Positions 45,280-55,107 of a stretch of DNA of 64,000 nt are shown here, piece by piece. The position numbers and the translations under genes are program-made. Origin of the DNA: Campylobacterales bacterium (GTDB lineage: Bacteria; Campylobacterota; Campylobacteria; Campylobacterales; Sulfurovaceae); assembly GCA_014763895.1 (NCBI GenBank), contig JACXUM010000007.1, forward strand, positions 1-64,000, in the 5' to 3' direction. Under the pieces are notes generated by a model. The model searched no databases. It saw only the letters and a list, made by a program, of their open reading frames with translations, and was not told the DNA's origin. Each line of letters opens with the position of its first letter. Position 1 is the stretch's first letter.

Positions 45280-47365
45280 AAAAACGTTAAAGCTTGCCTT
45301 TGTTTGGCACATGCATCAGCCTTACTATAAAGATGACAAAGCCAAACAGACCTTGATGCCGTGGGTTTTTCTCCACTGTATCAAAGATTATTACGATATT
45401 CCGTGGTATGGGTTGAAGTTTCCTTCTATCAAAGCCACATACAATCTTGCACCTTCTCTCCTCTTTCAGATTCAATCCTATATCGACGGTACCGCTGGGG
45501 ACAAACTTCTATATATCATCAAAAAGCCGGTGGAAGATCTTAGCGGCGATGAAAGAGATTTTTTAGAGAGTTATCTTTTTTTAGCCAATGAGAAGAATAT
45601 GATCAAACCTCTTGGCAGATATCATCAAATTTATATCAAATATAAAGCGCACAATGAACTCGGCCGGTTGTCGGATGAAGAGATTAATGATTGTCAAGTG
45701 CTTTTTTTACTGGCATGGTGCGGTAATTTCCTGAGAAAAAAGAATGCAACAATCAAGAGACTGATTCTCAAGCAGCAGTTTTATACCCATGAGGATAAAA
45801 TCACTTTGATCGAAGAGCTGAACAAATTTCTCCCCTCTATTTTGGATCTTTACAAAGAGCTTGAAAAATGCGGGCAGATCGCCATTTCCACAACTCCTTT
45901 TTATCATCCCATTACGCCTCTTTTGCTGGATAAACAAAGTGCCGTGGAGGCAAGGTATAATGTAACGCTTCCGAATACGACCGAGAGTTTTGAAAGTTTT
46001 GCCAGACAAAATACCCAAATGGCGGTCGATTACTATGAAAAAGTATTTGGGAAAAGACCGGGCGGTTTTTGGCCGGCTGAAGGAAGCGTCAGCCTTAAAA
46101 CAGCAGAACTGTTTGCCGATAATGATCTTGAGTGGTTTTGCACCGATGAAGAGATCTTGTTTAAAACTACCAAAAGCCGTGACAAACAGCAGATTTATAA
46201 AAACTATGCCCTCCAAGTAGGCGGAAAAAAAATCGATGTCAGGTTTAGAGATCGCTATTTAAGTGATGCGATAGGATTTGAATACGCTAAAAAAGATCCC
46301 AGAGTTGTAGCAAAAGAGTTTGTATCATATCTTCAAAATATCTATGATGCGCACGATTTTTCTCCTTTGGTCAATGTCATCTTAGACGGAGAAAATGCAT
46401 GGGAGTTCTTTCCGAACAATGCGCAGGAGTTTTTCTGTGAACTTTACCGCGAGCTTGAAAAAACTGACTGGATCGAGTGTATTACACAGGATCAGATCGC
46501 CAAAGACCCCATGGTCGTGACGGAAAAATTGACTTCTTTGGCAAGCGGAAGCTGGATCAACGGCAATTTTGATATTTGGATTGGAAGCAAGCAGAAAAAC
46601 AGGGCTTGGGAACTTCTGGATATGACTAAAAAAGAGTATGAACAACGCAGGGAGTTACTTAATAAGCGGACTAAAGCTCTGATCGATCATGAATTGATGG
46701 TGGCATTGGGAAGTGACTGGTTTTGGTGGTACGGGGATGACCATTTTACCCTTTTAGCGTCACAATTTGACGAACTTTTTCGAAAACATCTGATCAATAT
46801 CTATGAATATATGGAAGCCGTTGTTCCAAAAGAAATACTGACACCTATCATACCTTCCGATCAGAAGAAACATAAATTTCATATCAAGCCGGTGAACTAT
46901 ATCTACCCTGCAATCGATGGGAAGAAAAATAACTTTTTCGAGTGGCTGAATTCGGGATATATCGATATCGGAAAAGAGTTCTCCGTCATGGACTCCAAAA
47001 GCAACGTGATCAAAGAGGTGCGATACGGCTACAACAAAGAGAGGCTTTTTTTCCTGTTTGACAGTAAAACCAGGGAGCTCCGCTATGATATGACCCTTCA
47101 TCTCTGCCTTGATGATATCTGTGTCCTCATCGATGTGATCAAAGGAAAACAGTATATTTCTTTTGAGCATTTTGAAGTGGAACTTTTTTGCAATATGCAT
47201 ATTATTGAGCTTGGTATTTCCAGGGAGTATTTCGGGGATAAAGAGATCAAGTTTGCATTTTCTCTTGAAGAGAAAGAGACGGCAAAAGTGATTCAAACCT
47301 TCCCGCTTTATGAAGATTTTTATATTACTATTGAAGATCTTGAATTAAAAAACTGGTATGTATAG
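45272..47365 (+). CDS. GH57 alpha-amylase/amylopullulanase-type hydrolase
   Basis: Predicted cytoplasmic glucan hydrolase or debranching enzyme of 697 residues. The GH57 barrel shows FVWHMHQPYYKD at the start, the nucleophile Glu in GGFWPAEGSVS (near 268), the acid/base Asp in VILDGENAWEFF (near 373) and SDWFWWYGDDH near 490. The last 150 residues form a beta-rich domain. There is no signal peptide, so it acts on stored glucan inside the cell. The start overlaps the fusion gene by eight bases. Exact specificity (alpha-1,4 or alpha-1,6) cannot be told from sequence. Confidence 0.85.
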   Translation: MNKKTLKLAFVWHMHQPYYKDDKAKQTLMPWVFLHCIKDYYDIPWYGLKFPSIKATYNLAPSLLFQIQSYIDGTAGDKLLYIIKKPVEDLSGDERDFLESYLFLANEKNMIKPLGRYHQIYIKYKAHNELGRLSDEEINDCQVLFLLAWCGNFLRKKNATIKRLILKQQFYTHEDKITLIEELNKFLPSILDLYKELEKCGQIAISTTPFYHPITPLLLDKQSAVEARYNVTLPNTTESFESFARQNTQMAVDYYEKVFGKRPGGFWPAEGSVSLKTAELFADNDLEWFCTDEEILFKTTKSRDKQQIYKNYALQVGGKKIDVRFRDRYLSDAIGFEYAKKDPRVVAKEFVSYLQNIYDAHDFSPLVNVILDGENAWEFFPNNAQEFFCELYRELEKTDWIECITQDQIAKDPMVVTEKLTSLASGSWINGNFDIWIGSKQKNRAWELLDMTKKEYEQRRELLNKRTKALIDHELMVALGSDWFWWYGDDHFTLLASQFDELFRKHLINIYEYMEAVVPKEILTPIIPSDQKKHKFHIKPVNYIYPAIDGKKNNFFEWLNSGYIDIGKEFSVMDSKSNVIKEVRYGYNKERLFFLFDSKTRELRYDMTLHLCLDDICVLIDVIKGKQYISFEHFEVELFCNMHIIELGISREYFGDKEIKFAFSLEEKETAKVIQTFPLYEDFYITIEDLELKNWYV

Positions 47366-47374
47366 GAATGCGTA

Positions 47375-48349
47375 GTGTCTGAATTTCGATATAATAAACT
47401 TACAAGAAAATGGGTTCTTTTTTCGCCGAACAGGGCGAAAAGACCCGTTGAGGTCTGTCAACAGGATAAGTCGGTGCAAACCGAAAATCTTGAAAGCTGC
47501 CCTTTTGAAACCGGACGCGAACATATGACGCCGGATGAACTCCTTCGCATCGGAGACAAGGATCATTGGCGGGTCAGGGTTGTCCCCAATCTCTATCATG
47601 CTCTTTCGATCGATGATGAACTCATATCCCATAAATATCAGTCATTTGAGGTTAAAAGCGGTTTTGGCGCCCATGAAGTGATCATTGAAACTCCGGACCA
47701 TACCAAGCAGATGTATCATTTCACATTGGATGAATTTGTCGATTATTTCACTGCGATCAAGCTGCGAATCGAAAATCTCAAAAAAGATACGAGGCTTCAA
47801 TATTTTTCACTTTTTAAAAATTGCGGCAACAATGCGGGAGCTACTTTGGACCACTCTCATACGCAGCTCATAGCCATGCCTTTTATTCCTAACAAGATCA
47901 AAGAAGATCTGGAGTTTTATCGCAAGCATAAAGAGGAGACACAGAGAGATTTTTTTGATGATCTGATTTATGATGAACAGCGTTTCAAAAAAGGTCTTCT
48001 CTTTGAAAATAACTCCTTTATCGCATTTTGCCCTTACGCCTCTACATTCCCGTTTGAAGTGCTGGTGGTTGCACAAGAGCCTATCTGTTCCATTATTGAG
48101 TGTGAAAGTGTCCAGATTTATGCACTCAGCGAGATCATGGAATTTCTGTTTAAAAATCTTCACAAAGCATTGGGTGAATTCTCATTCAATTTGCTGATCA
48201 AAAACGGAGACATGAACCATCCGGACAATCCCAATAGGCTGCATCTGCAAATTCTGCCCAGACTCACCGGGGTTGCTGGATTTGAACTGGAGAGTGATAT
48301 TTTTATCAATACGATTTTACCCGAGCTTGCAGCGAAGGTGTTGAAATAG
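47375..48349 (+). CDS. galT: GalT-like hexose-1-phosphate nucleotidyltransferase
   Basis: A histidine-triad enzyme family that swaps nucleotides between a nucleotide sugar and hexose 1-phosphate. The 324-residue product starts at GTG (AGGAA upstream). It has SPNRAKRP, CPFETGREHMTP (partial zinc site), the catalytic-type triad in GATLDHSHTQLIAMP (HxHxQ; classic GalT has HPHGQ) and a second HIT-like half ending LHLQILPRLTG. No galK or galE is nearby. Relatives include ADP-glucose phosphorylase, which would fit a glucan cluster. Galactose use is therefore not assured. Confidence 0.75.
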   Translation: MSEFRYNKLTRKWVLFSPNRAKRPVEVCQQDKSVQTENLESCPFETGREHMTPDELLRIGDKDHWRVRVVPNLYHALSIDDELISHKYQSFEVKSGFGAHEVIIETPDHTKQMYHFTLDEFVDYFTAIKLRIENLKKDTRLQYFSLFKNCGNNAGATLDHSHTQLIAMPFIPNKIKEDLEFYRKHKEETQRDFFDDLIYDEQRFKKGLLFENNSFIAFCPYASTFPFEVLVVAQEPICSIIECESVQIYALSEIMEFLFKNLHKALGEFSFNLLIKNGDMNHPDNPNRLHLQILPRLTGVAGFELESDIFINTILPELAAKVLK

Positions 48350-48375
48350 GCTTACACATTCATAAGGAGGTATAC

Positions 48376-51300
48376 ATGGAAAAACGATTTATAACCGTCG
48401 ATGGAAATGAAGCAGTTGCGAGAATAGCGCATAAGATCAATGAAGTCATTGCGATCTATCCGATCACCCCTTCCTCGCCGATGGGTGAATACAGCGATAT
48501 GTATAGTGCAAAAGGGGAAACAAATATTTTCGGAACGGTGCCCCAGGTGTATGAGATGCAAAGCGAAGGGGGTGCTAGCGGCGCCATTCATGGGGCACTT
48601 CAGGGCGGTGCGCTTGCTACGACATTTACCGCATCGCAGGGTCTTTTGCTGATGATTCCAAATATGTACAAAATTGCCGGTGAATTGACCCCTACGGTTT
48701 TTCATGTAGCATCAAGAAGTTTGGCGGCACAAGCGCTGTCGATTTTCGGGGATCACCAGGATGTGATGGGGGTCAGACAGACAGGTTTTGCACTGTTTGC
48801 TTCAAACTCGGTTCAGGAAGCCCACGATTTCGCGTTGATCGCCCAAGCAGCCTCCTTAAGATCCAGGATCCCTTTTTTACATTTTTTTGACGGTTTCAGA
48901 ACATCGCACGAAGTGAGCAAAATCGTCCAGATCGATCAAGGGGTGATGAAACAGATGATCGATACCGAGCTGGTTAATCTCCATAAACAAAGAGCCTTAA
49001 GTCCGGATCATCCCGTTTTAAGAGGTACGAGCCAAAATCCGGATGTCTATTTCCAAGGCAGAGAGACGGTCAATCCCTACTATCAAGCGGTTCCGGGAAT
49101 ACTCCAAAAAGAGATGGACAAATTTTTTGAACTTACCGGAAGGGAGTATCGGCTTTTTGATTATGTCGGGGCGCCGGATGCAGATGAAGTGATCGTATTG
49201 ATGGGTTCGGGGGCTGAAGCGGTCGAAGAGAGTGTTGAGTATCTTGTGGCCAAAGGCGAAAAGGTCGGGATGGTCAAAGTCAGGCTGGCGCTTCCTTTTG
49301 ACATCCGGGCGTTTATCGATGTGTTGCCCAAAACACTCAAAGCTATAGCCGTACTTGATCGGACCAAAGAAGCCGGAAGTTTAGGCGAACCGCTTTATCA
49401 CGATGTCGTTGCTGCGCTCTTTGAGTCGCGATCTACGTTGCCGTTTGCAATGCCCAAAGTCATCGGCGGAAGATACGGACTCTCTTCCAAAGAATTCACG
49501 CCTGCCATGATCCTTGCGATTTATAAAGAACTTCAAAAATCCTCTCCCAAAAATCATTTCACGATCGGTATTTTGGACGATGTGACACACAGCTCATTAA
49601 CCTATGACAAAGATTTTATTTTAGAAAACAAGGATCAATTCCAGGCTATATTTTACGGTTTGGGTTCAGATGGAACGGTCGGTGCCAATAAAAACACGAT
49701 CAAGATCATCGGAAGCGAAACAGAAAACTATGCCCAGGGGTATTTTGTCTATGACTCCAAAAAATCGGGTTCTATGACGACTTCCCATGTCAGATTTGGA
49801 AAAGAGCCGATCAAGTCAACCTATCTGATCCAAAAAGCAGATTTTATCGGCGTGCACCAGGGCGTTTTTTTAGAAAAATTCAATCTGCTCGATAGCATCA
49901 AAGAGGGCGGCGTTTTTCTACTCAACAGCAGGTATCCAAAAGACCGGATCTGGGATAAGCTGCCACGTATCACACAAAAACAGATCATCGATAAAAGGCT
50001 TAAGTTCTATGCGATAGATGCCTACAGCGTGGCCAAAGCATCCGGTATGGGTTCCCGTATCAATACGGTCATGCAGACGTGTTTCTTTGCGATCAGCGGC
50101 ATACTGCCAAAAGAGGAAGCGATTGAAAAGATCAAACAATCGATTCAGAAAACCTATGGTAAAAAAGGTGATCTCATCGTTGAGATGAATTATCAAGCCG
50201 TCGATCATACGTTAAAAAATCTCTTTGAAGTGGAGGTTCCAATCAGTATCACCGGTACGATCGAGCTTCAACCTGCACTCAAAGGAGAGCTCGACAGTTT
50301 CAGTCGGGAGGTTATCCAAAAGATCACTGAATACAAAGGCGATGAGATACCGGTCTCAAAAATGCCGGCTGACGGTACGTGGCCCACAGGGACGACACAG
50401 TATGAAAAAAGAAATATTGCCGCTGAAGTACCCGTGTGGGACAGTGAAACCTGTATCCAGTGCAATAAATGTGTTTCGGTCTGTCCGCATTCGGTGATCA
50501 GATCAAAAGTGTTTGATATTGGTTTGGTGGGCAATGCTCCCGAGACATTTACCTATAAACCGGCAAAAGGTAAAATGTTTACGGAAAATGACGTTTTTAA
50601 TATCTCAGTTGCCGTTGAGGATTGTACCGGCTGTGCACTCTGTGTGGAAGTATGTCCAGCAAAGAATAAATCCCAGACCAATCTTAAAGCGATCAATATG
50701 CAACCTCAGCTTCCTATCCGTGAGGAAGGGATCAAGCAATGGGACTATTTTTTAAGCCTTCCAAATGTCGACAGGGCATTATTGGACCATAACGACTTCA
50801 AGCAATCCCAATTTTTAGAGCCGCTTTTTGAGTTCAGCGGCGCCTGTCCGGGATGTGGTGAGACGCCATACATCAAGCTCGCATCCCAGCTTTTTGGTGA
50901 CCGCATGGTCGTTGCCAATGCCACTGGATGCAGTTCGATATACGGCGGCAACCTTCCGACCACGCCTTGGAAGAAAAACAGTGAAGGCAGGGGCCCTGCC
51001 TGGTCGAACTCCCTCTTTGAAGACAATGCCGAGTTTGGACTTGGGTTCAGGCTTGCCATAGACAACCATGAGAAAAATGCTCGAGATCTCTTAAAATCAT
51101 TGCAGATCGATGAGGTTTTCAAAAACGAGATATTGGATGCCGTCCAAAAAGGTGAGGGCGAGATCAACCTGCAGAGAAAAAGGGTAGATGATCTTAAAAA
51201 GATGTTGGTGCTGATGGATGATGAAGGAGCCAAAGCGCTGCTGGAGGTTGTGGACTATCTGGTTAAAAAATCCGTTTGGATCATCGGAGGCGACGGATGG

Positions 51301-51930
51301 GCCTATGATATTGGCTACGGCGGTTTGGATCATGTCCTTGCCAGCGGCAAGAACGTCAATATACTGGTTTTGGATACGCAGGTCTACTCCAACACCGGCG
51401 GGCAGCAAAGTAAAGCGACGCTGACCGGAGCCGTTGCGAAATTTGCCGCAGGCGGAAAAGCGGCGGCTCCCAAAGACCTTGCTGCAATGGCGATCAACTA
51501 CCAACATGTCTATGTCGCCAAAGTGAGCCTGGGTGCCAATGACAAAGCGACGGTCAAAGCCTTTATGGAAGCAGAACAGTATGATGGCCCATCGATCATC
51601 ATCGCCTACTCACATTGTGTTGCCCACGGATATGATCTCAGATACGGTATGGAGCAGCAAAAAGCAGCCGTAGACTGCGGACTCTGGCCGATATTCCGAT
51701 TCAATCCCGAACTTTTGCAAAACGGCGAAAATCCTCTTATTTTGGACTATAAAGGGATCAAAACCGACGTCAAAGAGTTTATGTATAAAGAAACCCGATT
51801 CAAGATGGTCGAAAAGATGGATAAAAAAAGGGCAGAAGGATTTTTACAGACTGCAAGAGAGACGGCTCAAAGCTACTATCAGCGTTATACGCATCTTCAA
51901 GAGCAATTTGATCACAAAGAGGAGAAATAA
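48376..51930 (+). CDS. nifJ: Pyruvate:ferredoxin (flavodoxin) oxidoreductase, single-chain
   Basis: Converts pyruvate and CoA to acetyl-CoA, CO2 and reduced ferredoxin. The 1184-residue chain contains, in order, the alpha and gamma domains (YPITPSSPMGEY at the start), two [4Fe-4S] motifs (CIQCNKCVSVCP near 692 and CTGCALCVEVCP near 750), the proximal cluster and TPP domain with GACPGCGETPY and ATGCSSIYGGNLP, and the Mg/TPP site GGDGWAYDIGYGG with DTQVYSNTGGQQ. It is complete. Most Campylobacterota use a multi-subunit Por; the single-chain form together with the glucan genes suggests acquisition. A strong AAGGAGG ribosome-binding site precedes it. Confidence 0.96.
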   Translation: MEKRFITVDGNEAVARIAHKINEVIAIYPITPSSPMGEYSDMYSAKGETNIFGTVPQVYEMQSEGGASGAIHGALQGGALATTFTASQGLLLMIPNMYKIAGELTPTVFHVASRSLAAQALSIFGDHQDVMGVRQTGFALFASNSVQEAHDFALIAQAASLRSRIPFLHFFDGFRTSHEVSKIVQIDQGVMKQMIDTELVNLHKQRALSPDHPVLRGTSQNPDVYFQGRETVNPYYQAVPGILQKEMDKFFELTGREYRLFDYVGAPDADEVIVLMGSGAEAVEESVEYLVAKGEKVGMVKVRLALPFDIRAFIDVLPKTLKAIAVLDRTKEAGSLGEPLYHDVVAALFESRSTLPFAMPKVIGGRYGLSSKEFTPAMILAIYKELQKSSPKNHFTIGILDDVTHSSLTYDKDFILENKDQFQAIFYGLGSDGTVGANKNTIKIIGSETENYAQGYFVYDSKKSGSMTTSHVRFGKEPIKSTYLIQKADFIGVHQGVFLEKFNLLDSIKEGGVFLLNSRYPKDRIWDKLPRITQKQIIDKRLKFYAIDAYSVAKASGMGSRINTVMQTCFFAISGILPKEEAIEKIKQSIQKTYGKKGDLIVEMNYQAVDHTLKNLFEVEVPISITGTIELQPALKGELDSFSREVIQKITEYKGDEIPVSKMPADGTWPTGTTQYEKRNIAAEVPVWDSETCIQCNKCVSVCPHSVIRSKVFDIGLVGNAPETFTYKPAKGKMFTENDVFNISVAVEDCTGCALCVEVCPAKNKSQTNLKAINMQPQLPIREEGIKQWDYFLSLPNVDRALLDHNDFKQSQFLEPLFEFSGACPGCGETPYIKLASQLFGDRMVVANATGCSSIYGGNLPTTPWKKNSEGRGPAWSNSLFEDNAEFGLGFRLAIDNHEKNARDLLKSLQIDEVFKNEILDAVQKGEGEINLQRKRVDDLKKMLVLMDDEGAKALLEVVDYLVKKSVWIIGGDGWAYDIGYGGLDHVLASGKNVNILVLDTQVYSNTGGQQSKATLTGAVAKFAAGGKAAAPKDLAAMAINYQHVYVAKVSLGANDKATVKAFMEAEQYDGPSIIIAYSHCVAHGYDLRYGMEQQKAAVDCGLWPIFRFNPELLQNGENPLILDYKGIKTDVKEFMYKETRFKMVEKMDKKRAEGFLQTARETAQSYYQRYTHLQEQFDHKEEK

Positions 51931-51931
51931 C

Positions 51932-52954
51932 ATGGATCTGTCAACAAGCTATTTGGGATTTGAACTCAAAAACCCTCTCATTGCAAGTGCATCACCCCTC
52001 ACAAGTTCGCCAGAAAGCATCAAAAAGCTTGAAGACAATGGCATTGCAGCAGTGGTATTGCACTCTTTGTTTGAAGAGCAGATCAACCATGAGCTGCAGC
52101 AACTGGATCATTTTTTATTTTCTCACAATGAATCCTACGCAGAAGCGATAGACTATCTGCCTCATGAGGTTGATTTTGAGAATCTGCAAGCCGACCATTA
52201 TCTTAAAGAGATCGAAGAGATCAAAAGGTCGATCGATATCCCGGTTATCGCCAGCTTAAACGGTGTGAGCAGCGGAGGATGGGTCAAATATGCCTCCAAA
52301 CTGCAAGAAGCAGGCGCTGATGCGCTGGAACTCCATATCAGCTATATTCCCACAGATATTGATATGGATTCTGCAACGGTGGAAAAGATGTATGTCGATA
52401 CGGTTTCATTGGTCAAAGAACATATTTCTATCCCATTAACAGTAAAGATGAACCGGTATTTCAGCAATCCTGCGAATATGGCAAAAAGATTTGTAGAATC
52501 AGGTGTGAGTGGTTTGACCCTGTTTGACAATCCAGTTACGGTTGATATCGATCTGATGACGCTCAGTAGTGTGCAAAAAGCGCAAATCACTACCTCCAGA
52601 CAACTGAGCGAAAGTCTGCGATGGTGCGGTATTTTATACCGTAAGCTTCCGTGTTCTTTATGTGCCGGTACGGGCGTACATACCGGTGCTGATGTGCTTA
52701 AAGCCGTTATAAGCGGTGCGGATGCAGTATCACTGGCGTCGGTGCTGCTGATGAAAGGTGAAAAGGAGGTGCAGGAGATACTGCATTTTATCCGCCATTG
52801 GATGGAAGAAAACGAATACCAGTCGATCAGTCAAATGAAAGGAAGCGTCTCGCTGGAACATACCGATAATCCTTCTGCATATGAAAGGAGTTCCTATATG
52901 AGTGCGCTTCAAAATTTTGACAGAGATTCTGATCTTCCAAGAAGATTTTTATAG
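51932..52954 (+). CDS. Dihydroorotate-dehydrogenase-like flavoprotein
   Basis: A 340-residue TIM-barrel FMN protein related to class 1 dihydroorotate dehydrogenase: YLGFELKNPLIASASPLT, PVIASLNGVSSGGWVKYA, LTVKMNRYFSNPANMAK and ISGADAVSLASVLL. The catalytic Cys/Ser loop of true PyrD (with NCPN) is not present. A copy of this family usually follows nifJ in bacteria with single-chain PFOR, and here its ATG is two bases after the nifJ stop. A link to PFOR electron transfer is inferred; real pyrimidine synthesis is unlikely. Confidence 0.8.
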   Translation: MDLSTSYLGFELKNPLIASASPLTSSPESIKKLEDNGIAAVVLHSLFEEQINHELQQLDHFLFSHNESYAEAIDYLPHEVDFENLQADHYLKEIEEIKRSIDIPVIASLNGVSSGGWVKYASKLQEAGADALELHISYIPTDIDMDSATVEKMYVDTVSLVKEHISIPLTVKMNRYFSNPANMAKRFVESGVSGLTLFDNPVTVDIDLMTLSSVQKAQITTSRQLSESLRWCGILYRKLPCSLCAGTGVHTGADVLKAVISGADAVSLASVLLMKGEKEVQEILHFIRHWMEENEYQSISQMKGSVSLEHTDNPSAYERSSYMSALQNFDRDSDLPRRFL

Positions 52955-53000
52955 TTTGAAAAATGGATTGATGAGGATTCAAAGCAGATAGGCAATCATT

Positions 53001-53027
53001 TTGTGATTCTGACTTGTTCGTTATAAT
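53001..53027 (+). promoter_or_regulatory. Possible internal promoter before the last GH57 gene
   Basis: Seen: TTGTGA at 53001-53006 and TATAAT at 53022-53027 (spacing 15, shorter than ideal), about 30 bases before the ATG at 53058, in a 103-base gap that breaks the otherwise tight operon. The ribosome-binding site is AAAGGA. Confidence 0.4.
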
Positions 53028-53057
53028 GCAATAAACTTACCAAAAGGATTGTGATCG

Positions 53058-55076
53058 ATGCGTACTGTATTATTATTGGGGATTCACTGTCACCAGCCGG
53101 TCGGTAATTTTGACGAAGTGGTATATGATGCCATTGCACGATCCTACAAACCGTTCTTTCAGGTTCTAAAGGCGTATCCAAAGTTCAGGATTTCGGTACA
53201 TTACAGCGGCTGGCTGCTTGAATTTATCCAAAAAAACGATCTGGAGCTTTTTGGTTTGATGCAGTCTTTATCAGATCAGATCGAATTTTTTAGCGGAGGG
53301 TATTATGAACCGATCCTTGCCTCCATTCCTTCTCAAGATAGAATCGCGCAGATCACCAAGTTAAACAATTTTATCAAAACATATTTTCATCAAACGCCTA
53401 AAGGACTATGGCTCACTGAAAGGGTCTGGGATAATTCGATTATTCAAGACTTGAAGTCTTGCGGTATCGAGTATGCAATTGTGGATGATTATCATTTTAT
53501 CGTCAATGGATTTGATAAAGAGCGGTTGAAGGGCTACTTTATCACCGAAGAGGGCGGTGAAGCGCTCGGACTCTTTCCGATAGACCAGACGCTGCGCTAT
53601 GCCGTTCCATTTTATCCGCAGCAAAAGGTCAATGAGATCCTGCACCGATATGTCCATGAAGAGGGCAAAAATGCAGCGATTATCTTTGATGACGGTGAAA
53701 AATTCGGTATCTGGCCTCATACCTATGAAACAGTCTATGAAAAAGAGTGGCTTAGAGCGTTCATTGAAAACTGTCTTGCTGATGAAATGATAGCCGTACA
53801 GACCTTTAAGGAGTTTTATGAAGAGCATCATGCGATTTCGCTGGCATATCTCTCGACAGTTTCCTATCAAGAGATGGGTGAATGGTCTCTTTTGGCCGAT
53901 GATACGCTTGCTTTGGAAGGGCTGTTATCAAGCAATCCGAATTATGAAAAATTCATCAAAGGTGGTACCTGGAAAAACTTTTTGATCAAATACCAAGAGA
54001 GCAACTGGATACACAAAAGAATGCTGGAACTTTCCAAAAAGCAAATAGACTCACAAAAATACAAAGAGGCCCTTTATAAGGCACAATGTAATGATGTCTT
54101 GTGGCACGGTGTATTCGGGGGCATCTATCTGCCGAATCTAAGAGACAATGCTTATCGGTTTATCATGGAGTGCGAAGAGATATTGGGAGAAAAGAGCAGT
54201 ATACTTGATACCGATTTTGACGGTGTGCCGGAGTATAAAATGCACAGTGAGAACCTGCTTGCGATCGTTTCACCTGGTACTGGCGGACAGATTTTCGAGC
54301 TTGATATCAAAGATCGCTATTTTAACCTTCAAAATACTCTAACCAGGTACAAAGAGGCATACCATACCAAGATAGTGTTTGATGAATCTCAAGAAATGGT
54401 AGAAAAAAAGAGTAAAGAGATTACTACGATTCATGACAATAAACTTGTAGTAGATAGCTCCGTAATACTTGCTTATGACTGGTATCTCAAAAAGTCCGGT
54501 ATCGACCATATCTGTGATGAGACATTTACGATCGAAAATTTTAAATACAACCGTTTCAAAGAGCTTGGTGATTTTACGGATCAGCCTTACAAAGTGCTTA
54601 AGTATAGTCACGATACTCTATCATTACAGCGGGAAGGGGGCATCTATAATGAGACGAGACATGATGCCTTCGTCAATAAAGCGTATCAGATCAAGCAAAA
54701 TGAGATCACTTTACATGCGAGCATCCATATCTCATATAATCAAAACCTAAACTATGTCAATGAATGGAATCTGCACTTTCCCAATGTCAGCAGCGTGATA
54801 TTCAATGGACAGAAGCTTGGAGGCGGACTTGTTTTTCATACTTCCAAACTGGTCATGATCGATATGATTTTAGATAAAGAATTGATATTTGAGTGTGACA
54901 GAATGGTTGAAATGATAATCGTGCCGATCGAAAGCGTGAGCCAAAGCGAACGCGGAGTGGACTTCACTCTGCAAGGGGTCTCTTTTGCATTTGTCTATAA
55001 ATTTGGCGACAGTTTGGAAACTACCGTCTCGTTGAAAATCGAAAACTGTCCCGCTATATCAGAGCCACAGAGATAA
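53058..55076 (+). CDS. GH57 4-alpha-glucanotransferase/alpha-amylase
   Basis: Third GH57 enzyme of the block, 672 residues, of the Thermococcus 4-alpha-glucanotransferase type. It has LLGIHCHQPVGNFDEV at the start, ILASIPSQDRIAQI, the nucleophile Glu in GLWLTERVWD (near 122), the acid/base Asp in IIFDDGEKFGIWP (near 215) and LWHGVFGGIYLPNLRDNAY (near 355). A C-terminal DUF1925/1926-like beta domain follows (about 395-670). It would rearrange or shorten maltodextrins for the phosphorylase. It is cytoplasmic (no signal peptide). Confidence 0.88.
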   Translation: MRTVLLLGIHCHQPVGNFDEVVYDAIARSYKPFFQVLKAYPKFRISVHYSGWLLEFIQKNDLELFGLMQSLSDQIEFFSGGYYEPILASIPSQDRIAQITKLNNFIKTYFHQTPKGLWLTERVWDNSIIQDLKSCGIEYAIVDDYHFIVNGFDKERLKGYFITEEGGEALGLFPIDQTLRYAVPFYPQQKVNEILHRYVHEEGKNAAIIFDDGEKFGIWPHTYETVYEKEWLRAFIENCLADEMIAVQTFKEFYEEHHAISLAYLSTVSYQEMGEWSLLADDTLALEGLLSSNPNYEKFIKGGTWKNFLIKYQESNWIHKRMLELSKKQIDSQKYKEALYKAQCNDVLWHGVFGGIYLPNLRDNAYRFIMECEEILGEKSSILDTDFDGVPEYKMHSENLLAIVSPGTGGQIFELDIKDRYFNLQNTLTRYKEAYHTKIVFDESQEMVEKKSKEITTIHDNKLVVDSSVILAYDWYLKKSGIDHICDETFTIENFKYNRFKELGDFTDQPYKVLKYSHDTLSLQREGGIYNETRHDAFVNKAYQIKQNEITLHASIHISYNQNLNYVNEWNLHFPNVSSVIFNGQKLGGGLVFHTSKLVMIDMILDKELIFECDRMVEMIIVPIESVSQSERGVDFTLQGVSFAFVYKFGDSLETTVSLKIENCPAISEPQR

Positions 55077-55107
55077 AAACGGTATTCTTTATCCTGCCAT
55101 GAGGCTG

